Source: Helicobacteraceae bacterium
Lineage (GTDB): Bacteria > Campylobacterota > Campylobacteria > Campylobacterales > Sulfurimonadaceae
NCBI GenBank assembly: GCA_027057185.1
Contig: JALUJE010000099.1
Coordinates: forward strand, 1-11,641
Direction: 5' to 3'
DNA: 11,641 nt
The notes under the pieces are model-generated. The model did not search any database, was not told the DNA's origin, and saw only the letters and a list, made by a program, of their open reading frames with translations. Positions within the stretch are counted from its first letter, which is position 1; each line of letters opens with the position of its first letter. Positions 7,662-11,641 of the stretch are shown here, in pieces. The position numbers and the translations under genes were made by a program.

Positions 7662-8189
7662 TTAAATTATTTTTTCGACTTGTGTGTATGAAATATCTAC
7701 CGGAGTGCTTCTACCAAAAATAAGCACATTTAACTTTAACGTACCATGCTCCAGATCATACTCATCCACTGTCCCGGTAAAGTTAGCAAATGGACCATCG
7801 ATAATACGTACGGTTTCACCCGTGTCAAAAAAGACCTTTGGCTTAGGTGCTGCACGATTCTCTACTCGATCAAGAATCACTTCAACATCATGTTCAGCAA
7901 GCGGTGTGGGTCGATTGGATTCACCGATAAAACCCGAAACTTTTGGAATCCCCTGAATCATATGTTGAATATTTGTGTCCAGATCGATTTTAGCGAAGAC
8001 ATATCCGGAATACAAAGAGCGTTCAGAAATCTTTTTCTTTCCTTCTTTGACTTCAATGACATCCTCAGTCGGAACCACAACTTCGACAATTTTATCTTGT
8101 AGTGAATATTCCTCAATCAAATTGAGAATTGCTTCTTTGACCTTACGATCGCTACCATATGTCTGGATTGAGTACCACTCATGTGCCAT
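7662..8189 (-). CDS. nusG: Transcription elongation/antitermination factor NusG
   Basis: NusG binds the RNA polymerase clamp, stimulates elongation, and links polymerase to Rho or to ribosomal protein S10. The product is 175 aa, close to 181 in E. coli. The NGN domain occupies about residues 3-105 (WYSIQTYGSDRKVKEAI, and YSGYVFAKIDLD for the core strand). A linker follows, then the KOW domain (about 120-175) with ETVRIIDGPFANFTGTV and the usual C-terminal VLIFGRSTPVDISYTQVEKI. The ribosome-binding site AGGAG (8197-8201) overlaps the secE stop codon, so nusG translation is probably coupled to secE, as in the widespread secE-nusG pair. Confidence 0.98.
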   Translation of the reverse strand: MAHEWYSIQTYGSDRKVKEAILNLIEEYSLQDKIVEVVVPTEDVIEVKEGKKKISERSLYSGYVFAKIDLDTNIQHMIQGIPKVSGFIGESNRPTPLAEHDVEVILDRVENRAAPKPKVFFDTGETVRIIDGPFANFTGTVDEYDLEHGTLKLNVLIFGRSTPVDISYTQVEKII

Positions 8190-8199
8190 GATCTTACTC

Positions 8200-8382
8200 C
8201 TATCCTAAAATTGCGGACATTGCCGATGACATAATGAGATCAACAAGAGCCAAAAAAACTGCGACAAACGTCACAACAACGAACACGGCAATAAATGCCT
8301 GGCGTACTTGTGTTTTAGTTGGAAAAATAACTTTTGCCAACTCTAATTTAGCATTTTTAAATGCTGTTGTAATACCATTCAT
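8200..8382 (-). CDS. secE: Preprotein translocase subunit SecE
   Basis: SecE clamps the two halves of SecY in the inner-membrane protein channel. The product is 60 aa, the short single-span form common outside the enterics, whose SecE has three spans. It has an amphipathic N-terminal helix (residues 5-20, TAFKNAKLELAKVIFP), the conserved P21-T22 and R27 before the membrane segment, and one transmembrane helix (about residues 29-51, AFIAVFVVVTFVAVFLALVD). The ATG at 8382 follows AGGA with an 8-nt gap. It lies between tRNA-Trp and nusG and only 10 nt separate its stop from the nusG start. Confidence 0.95.
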   Translation of the reverse strand: MNGITTAFKNAKLELAKVIFPTKTQVRQAFIAVFVVVTFVAVFLALVDLIMSSAMSAILG

Positions 8383-8406
8383 ATCTTTTGTCCTAAATTA
8401 GCATTT
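8343..8406 (-). repeat. Imperfect 14-nt direct repeat flanking the secE start
   Basis: On the minus strand AAATGCTAATTTAG (8393-8406, just before and into the Shine-Dalgarno region) recurs inside the gene as AAATGCTAAATTAG (8343-8356), with 13 of 14 positions identical. Between them AGCATTT (8359-8365) is complementary to AAATGCT in both copies, so two exclusive pairings are possible. Seen directly; any function is inference. Confidence 0.45.
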
Positions 8407-8447
8407 CCAATAACTAAAGCTCAAAAGCCCTACTCATTGAAAATGGG

Positions 8448-8523
8448 TGGCAGGCGTAGAGAGACTCGAACTCCCAACACCCGGATTTGGAATCCGGTGC
8501 TCTACCATTGGAGCTATACGCCT
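8448..8523 (-). tRNA. trnW: tRNA-Trp (anticodon CCA)
   Basis: A full cloverleaf is visible on the minus strand: acceptor AGGCGTA/TACGCCT, D-arm AGCTCCAATGGTAGAGC, anticodon arm CCGGA-TTCCAAA-TCCGG with anticodon CCA, T-arm GGGAG-TTCGAGT-CTCTC, discriminator G and an encoded CCA at 8448-8450. It sits between rpmG and secE, the tRNA-Trp-secE-nusG arrangement also seen in other bacteria such as Chlamydia. Confidence 0.97.
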
Positions 8524-8570
8524 TTTTTAAAGAAAATCAATTCCGACTATTGTGTTAACAAAATATACAA

Positions 8571-8595
8571 AAGCCCAGCTTTTAGAGCTTGGCTT
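8571..8595 (-). terminator. Terminator-like hairpin overlapping the 3' end of rpmG
   Basis: On the transcribed strand AAGCC-A-AGCT, loop CTAAA, AGCT-G-GGCTT forms a 9-bp stem with one A/G mismatch, followed by TTGTATATTTTG. The left arm and the stop codon lie in the last codons of rpmG. It may end transcripts from the tRNA-tuf-rpmG unit in part before tRNA-Trp and secE. The U-tract is broken, so it may be leaky. Confidence 0.5.
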
Positions 8596-8734
8596 CTTTA
8601 TGTACGGTATGCTCACGACACCATTTACAGTATTTCGTCACTGAAAATTTTTCAGTATGAGTTTTTTTATTTTTCGTTGTGTGATAGTTACGACGTGTAC
8701 ACTTCTCACACGCTAAGTGAATATTTTCACGCAT
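8582..8734 (-). CDS. rpmG: Ribosomal protein L33 (zinc-ribbon form)
   Basis: L33 is a small 50S protein near the E site. Translation from the ATG at 8734 gives 50 aa beginning MRENIHLACEKCTRRNYHTT, with VTKYCKWCREHTVHKE before the end and then TAA. It has the full set of zinc-binding cysteines, C9-x2-C12 and C36-x2-C39, so it is the zinc-containing (C+) form. The length matches the family. AGGA lies 9 nt before the start, and the gene begins 37 nt after the tuf stop. L33 in the tuf-secE interval is common in bacteria. It is shorter than many gene-calling length cut-offs and easy to miss. Confidence 0.95.
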   Translation of the reverse strand: MRENIHLACEKCTRRNYHTTKNKKTHTEKFSVTKYCKWCREHTVHKEAKL

Positions 8735-8757
8735 GTTATATTATCCTATAGTTTGCG

Positions 8758-8773
8758 AATCGGAAAACCGATT
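8758..8773 (-). repeat. Small hairpin at the tuf stop codon
   Basis: A 6-bp perfect stem (AATCGG/CCGATT) with a TTTT loop overlaps the tuf stop codon. No U-run follows, so it is not an obvious terminator. It may affect processing or decay between tuf and rpmG, or be chance. Confidence 0.35.
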
Positions 8774-9971
8774 ACGCAATAATTTTAGCAACAACACCGG
8801 CGCCGACGGTACGACCACCTTCACGGATAGCGAAACGTGTTCCCTCTTCCATAGCAATTGGTGCAATCAGTTCAGCTGTAATTTTAACATTATCACCCGG
8901 CATAACCATCTCAGTACCTTCTGGTAGCGTAATTGCACCGGTAACATCGGTAGTACGTACGTAAAACTGTGGACGATAGTTTGTAAAGAATGGTGTATGA
9001 CGACCCCCTTCTTCCTTGCTCAGTACATAAATTTCAGCTTCGAATGTTGTATGCGGAGTAATAGAACCCGGCTTACAAAGTACCTGACCACGCTCTACCT
9101 GATCTTTATCAATACCACGAATGAGGATACCACAGTTATCACCAGCTTCTCCCTGCTCCATCTCTTTACGGAACATCTCTACACCCGTTACCGTAGTAGA
9201 TTGCGTATCTTTAATTCCAACAATTTCGACGGATTCTCCAACTTTAATGGTACCGCGCTCAATACGACCTGTTACTACCGTACCACGACCGGAGATTGAA
9301 AATACATCTTCTACCGGCATTAAGAAATCTTTATCAGTTTCACGTTCAGGCTCAGGAATGTAAGCATCAACTTCAGCCATTAGTTTAATGATTTTATCTG
9401 ACCATTCACCTAGTGAACCGGTTTTAGCTTCTTCTAAAGCTTTAAGAGCAGAACCCGCTACAATAGGAGTATCATCACCCGGGAACTCATACTGATCAAG
9501 CAGTTCACGAATTTCCATCTCTACAAGCTCAAGTAGTTCTTCATCGTCTACCATATCTTCTTTGTTCATAAAAACAACAATATAAGGAACCCCTACCTGC
9601 TTAGACAGAAGAATATGTTCACGAGTTTGCGGCATGGGACCATCTGCTGCAGAAACAACTAAAATAGCACCGTCCATTTGAGCAGCACCGGTAATCATGT
9701 TTTTAACATAATCCGCGTGACCCGGACAGTCAACATGAGCATAGTGACGTTTGTCAGTTTCATACTCTACGTGAGACGTTGCAATGGTAATTCCGCGTTC
9801 GCGCTCTTCTGGAGCATTGTCGATCTGATCATAATCCATAAGTTCTGCATCATTTGTTACTGCAAGTACTGCTGTAATAGCCGCTGTCAATGTAGTTTTA
9901 CCGTGGTCAACGTGACCAATAGTACCGATGTTAACATGCGGTTTATTACGTTCAAATTTTTCTTTTGCCAT
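8772..9971 (-). CDS. tuf: Elongation factor Tu
   Basis: EF-Tu is the GTPase that delivers aminoacyl-tRNA to the ribosomal A site. The product is 399 aa, a typical length. The G domain shows the P-loop GHVDHGKT (19-26), switch I RGIT with T61, DCPGH (80-84) with catalytic H84, the guanine-specificity motif NKED (135-138) and the GSALKA segment. Domain 2 (GRGTVVTGRIERGTIKVGE) and domain 3 (GGRHTPFFTNYRPQFYVRT, ending VGAGVVAKIIA) are complete. AGGAG lies 5 nt before the ATG at 9971. It follows four tRNA genes in the same order as E. coli tufB and also has its own likely promoter at 10007-10015. I saw only this copy in the window. Confidence 0.99.
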   Translation of the reverse strand: MAKEKFERNKPHVNIGTIGHVDHGKTTLTAAITAVLAVTNDAELMDYDQIDNAPEERERGITIATSHVEYETDKRHYAHVDCPGHADYVKNMITGAAQMDGAILVVSAADGPMPQTREHILLSKQVGVPYIVVFMNKEDMVDDEELLELVEMEIRELLDQYEFPGDDTPIVAGSALKALEEAKTGSLGEWSDKIIKLMAEVDAYIPEPERETDKDFLMPVEDVFSISGRGTVVTGRIERGTIKVGESVEIVGIKDTQSTTVTGVEMFRKEMEQGEAGDNCGILIRGIDKDQVERGQVLCKPGSITPHTTFEAEIYVLSKEEGGRHTPFFTNYRPQFYVRTTDVTGAITLPEGTEMVMPGDNVKITAELIAPIAMEEGTRFAIREGGRTVGAGVVAKIIA

Positions 9972-10006
9972 GTAGTCTCCTCTGACTCTTATTTTAATGA
10001 AATGGA

Positions 10007-10015
10007 ATTATACCA
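10007..10015 (-). promoter_or_regulatory. Extended -10 promoter for tuf
   Basis: On the minus strand TGGTATAAT matches the extended -10 consensus (TGnTATAAT). The -10 hexamer is 10007-10012 and the TG is 10014-10015. There is no good -35 at 17 nt, but AT-rich DNA lies upstream, as in many Campylobacterota promoters. Initiation would be near 10000, giving a leader of about 29 nt with the AGGAG site. It lies in the 109-nt gap between tRNA-Thr(GGU) and tuf. Confidence 0.7.
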
Positions 10016-10018
10016 GAA

Positions 10019-10178
<160 letters not shown>

Positions 10179-10239
10179 CAACTGGCAACATCAATAAATG
10201 GTATATCTATGATACTAGTGAAGTGATAAATTCTCTCTA

Positions 10240-10278
10240 CTTAAAAGTTTAAGAATTGAAGTAAATTATTGTACTTCA
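10240..10278 (-). repeat. Two small hairpins in the tRNA-Gly to tRNA-Thr(GGU) spacer
   Basis: The 147-nt spacer (10156-10302) is unusually long for a tRNA cluster. It holds a 7-bp hairpin (tgaagta 10257-10263 with tacttca 10272-10278, 8-nt loop) and a 5-bp hairpin (cttaa 10240-10244 with ttaag 10249-10253), plus one arm of the inverted repeat around tRNA-Thr(GGU). I see no ORF, no convincing promoter and no further tRNA in it. Confidence 0.4.
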
Positions 10279-10302
10279 GCTTCCAGAAATAGATTGATTC
10301 AA

Positions 10303-10379
10303 TGGAGCGGGTGAAGGGACTCGAACCCTCGACCCTCAGCTTGGAAGGCTGACGCTCTAGCCAACTGAGCTACACCCGC
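10303..10379 (-). tRNA. trnG: tRNA-Gly (anticodon TCC)
   Basis: The minus strand shows acceptor GCGGGTG/CACCCGC, D-arm AGCTCAGTTGGCTAGAGC, anticodon arm TCAGC-CTTCCAA-GCTGA with anticodon TCC, T-arm GAGGG-TTCGAGT-CCCTT, discriminator T and encoded CCA at 10303-10305. It reads GGA and GGG codons and corresponds to E. coli glyT. Only 11 nt separate it from tRNA-Tyr, so the two are surely co-transcribed. Confidence 0.97.
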
Positions 10380-10390
10380 GTTTTCATTGA

Positions 10391-10475
10391 TGGTGGTGAG
10401 AGCAGGAGTCGAACCTGCGAACCCATAGGGAGCAGATTTACAGTCTGCCGTCGTTGGCCACTTGACTATCTCACC
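10391..10475 (-). tRNA. trnY: tRNA-Tyr (anticodon GTA)
   Basis: This is an 85-nt class II tRNA with a long variable arm. The minus strand shows acceptor GGTGAGA/TCTCACC, anticodon arm GCAGA-CTGTAAA-TCTGC with anticodon GTA, T-arm GCAGG-TTCGACT-CCTGC, discriminator A and encoded CCA at 10391-10393. It corresponds to E. coli tyrU in the tufB operon order. Confidence 0.97.
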
Positions 10476-10524
10476 ACATGTAAAATATATCTGGTCTAAC
10501 ACTGTTTCTAATACCCAATTTCAA

Positions 10525-10601
10525 TGGTGCCGACACGAGGATTTGAACCCCGGGCCTGCTGATTACAAATCAGCTGCTCTAGCCAACTGAGCTATGTCGG
10601 C
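10525..10601 (-). tRNA. trnT: tRNA-Thr (anticodon TGT)
   Basis: The minus strand shows acceptor GCCGACA/TGTCGGC, D-arm AGCTCAGTTGGCTAGAGC, anticodon arm GCTGA-TTTGTAA-TCAGC with anticodon TGT, T-arm CGGGG-TTCAAAT-CCTCG, discriminator A and encoded CCA at 10525-10527. It reads ACA and ACG codons and is the first gene of the cluster, 17 nt downstream of the -10 box. It corresponds to E. coli thrU. Complementary 7-nt segments (caatttc 10516-10522, gaaattg 10605-10611) lie just outside it. Confidence 0.97.
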
Positions 10602-10618
10602 ATCGAAATTGAGCCAGA

Positions 10619-10647
10619 ATTATAGACGCTTTTTGTATCAATGTCAA
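10619..10647 (-). promoter_or_regulatory. Consensus sigma-70 promoter of the tRNA-tuf operon
   Basis: On the minus strand TTGACA (10642-10647) and TATAAT (10619-10624) are both perfect hexamers separated by exactly 17 nt. Initiation is expected near 10612, about 11 nt before the mature tRNA-Thr(UGU). It lies in the 103-nt gap between the diguanylate cyclase gene and the tRNA cluster. That gap holds nothing else recognisable except an A/T-rich tract and no strong terminator for the upstream gene. Confidence 0.9.
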
Positions 10648-10704
10648 GCATTTTATGGAAAAAATAAGTATTTCAATAAAACTTCATAAACATCTATCAA
10701 AAGA

Positions 10705-11641
10705 CTATCCTACTTCTATTGTGGCATCAAAAACCACCACACGATTTCGTCCCTGTTCTTTGGCAAAGTAGAGAGCTTTATCGGCCTCGGCAAAAACGGT
10801 AAGATAATCTGTATGTTCGTGACGAAGATGACTCATGCCAATACTGGTCGTGACCTCGATGGTATAACTTTCAAATATCACAGGCTTTTGTGCAATAGTC
10901 TTACGAATACCTTCGGCAATATTTTGTGCAGCATCCAGTGATGTCTCCGGAAGAATAACCACAATCTCTTCCCCACCGTAACGTCCGACAAAATCGGTTT
11001 CACGAACACAAGCACTAATGCGCTGACTGATATGACGTAACACTTCATCACCCGCCATATGTCCATAGGTATCATTAATGCGTTTAAAAAAGTCAAGATC
11101 TATAATCATAATTGAGATATCATGGCCATAACGCTTGGCACGCTTGAACTCCATCTCCAGCATCTCCTCGAGATACCCTCGATTCCATAAACCCGTCAGG
11201 GTGTCCGTTTTACTCAGTACTTCAATTTTATGCGTTCGCTCTTTGACAAGTTGTTCTAAACGCTCTTTCTCACTTCGCGAGCGTTCAATGGCTGAAAAAT
11301 AGATAGCACGGGCAATGACCAACGCAAAGAAGAGCGCTATAGCACTGGTTATAAGTGCCGTTTGTAACAATTGCTGCTCATTTTGGGCATAAGGTGAGGC
11401 ATCAATCAGTAGCATTAACTGGGTATCTTTGCTTTTATCAAGCAGTCCACTTTTGACGACCGTTCGATAAATGAGCCGATCTTCAATATTGACCAACTCC
11501 GGTGGGGGGAGCTCTCGCATATTGAGCTTTTTACCAATCATTTCAGCATGACTACTGATACGAACGGTATTATTTACATCAATTAAAGATATCTGAACGA
11601 TATTTTCTGCAGAATGAACATACCCATGTAAAAATTTATCC
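10705..11641 (-). CDS. Membrane-bound diguanylate cyclase, C-terminal part (runs off the right edge)
   Basis: The GGDEF domain makes the second messenger cyclic di-GMP from two GTP. The reading frame stays open from the stop at 10705 to the window edge, so the ATG at 11541 is probably internal: upstream in-frame residues (HGYVHSAENIVQISLIDVNN) continue a sensor domain. The visible 311 residues hold the end of a probable periplasmic Cache/PAS-like sensor, one transmembrane helix (11296-11361, TALITSAIALFFALVIARAI), a charged coiled-coil linker (SRSEKERLEQLVKERTHKIE), then GGDEF. In the GGDEF domain, DTLTGLWNR opens it, DLDFFKRINDTYGH carries metal and nucleotide residues, and the active-site signature is GGEEI (10963-10977), a catalytically competent form. 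RETD five residues before it is a classic inhibitory I-site for product feedback. The stimulus is unknown. It is unrelated in function to the neighbouring operon. Confidence 0.93.
   Translation of the reverse strand, partial: DKFLHGYVHSAENIVQISLIDVNNTVRISSHAEMIGKKLNMRELPPPELVNIEDRLIYRTVVKSGLLDKSKDTQLMLLIDASPYAQNEQQLLQTALITSAIALFFALVIARAIYFSAIERSRSEKERLEQLVKERTHKIEVLSKTDTLTGLWNRGYLEEMLEMEFKRAKRYGHDISIMIIDLDFFKRINDTYGHMAGDEVLRHISQRISACVRETDFVGRYGGEEIVVILPETSLDAAQNIAEGIRKTIAQKPVIFESYTIEVTTSIGMSHLRHEHTDYLTVFAEADKALYFAKEQGRNRVVVFDATIEVG

Noticed and set aside
8437..8751. A 104-codon plus-strand frame across tRNA-Trp and rpmG
   Set aside because: It reads through a tRNA and antisense to the real L33 gene. 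The zinc-ribbon protein on the minus strand explains the region.
10299..10502. A 67-codon minus-strand reading frame containing GVAQLARASAFQAEGRGFESL
   Set aside because: It is the translation of the tRNA-Gly and tRNA-Tyr genes. This peptide is a well-known false protein prediction arising from tRNA sequence.

Overview
This window is a stretch of core translation and transcription genes from a bacterium. All recognised genes are on the minus strand, so transcription runs from high to low coordinates. The protein sequences (EF-Tu, RpoB, an unfused RpoB/RpoC pair, L7/L12) and the moderately AT-rich DNA with AT-rich spacers suggest a member of the Campylobacterota (Epsilonproteobacteria), probably a free-living Sulfurimonas/Sulfuricurvum/Sulfurovum-like organism. 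RpoB and RpoC are separate, overlapping genes, which argues against Helicobacter and Wolinella, where they are fused. The genus is inferred from remembered family features, not from a search.

In order of transcription, the window opens with the C-terminal part of a membrane-bound diguanylate cyclase (10705 to beyond 11641). A consensus sigma-70 promoter (10619-10647) then precedes a tRNA cluster, Thr(UGU)-Tyr(GUA)-Gly(UCC)-Thr(GGU), followed by tuf (EF-Tu). This is the same order as the thrU-tyrU-glyT-thrT-tufB operon of E. coli. An extended -10 promoter between the last tRNA and tuf probably adds EF-Tu transcription. Next come rpmG (L33, 50 codons), a terminator-like hairpin overlapping the end of rpmG, tRNA-Trp(CCA), secE and nusG.

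The rplK-rplA, rplJ-rplL and rpoB-rpoC segments follow. rpoC runs off the left edge. Three gaps in this part are long and structured: rplK/rplA (75 nt), rplA/rplJ (188 nt, with an attenuator-like hairpin and a probable L10-type leader) and rplL/rpoB (196 nt, with a perfect 18-bp hairpin plus smaller hairpins). These are the places where this supercluster is regulated in well-studied bacteria, by autogenous translational control, attenuation and RNase III cleavage.

The gene content is conserved housekeeping, and I see no mobile element, CRISPR array, defence system or novel gene system. What deserves a second look is RNA-level structure: the rplL-rpoB hairpin and its flanking direct repeat, a 20-bp inverted repeat that brackets tRNA-Thr(GGU) and runs into the tuf promoter region, and a repeat around the secE start that allows mutually exclusive pairings.
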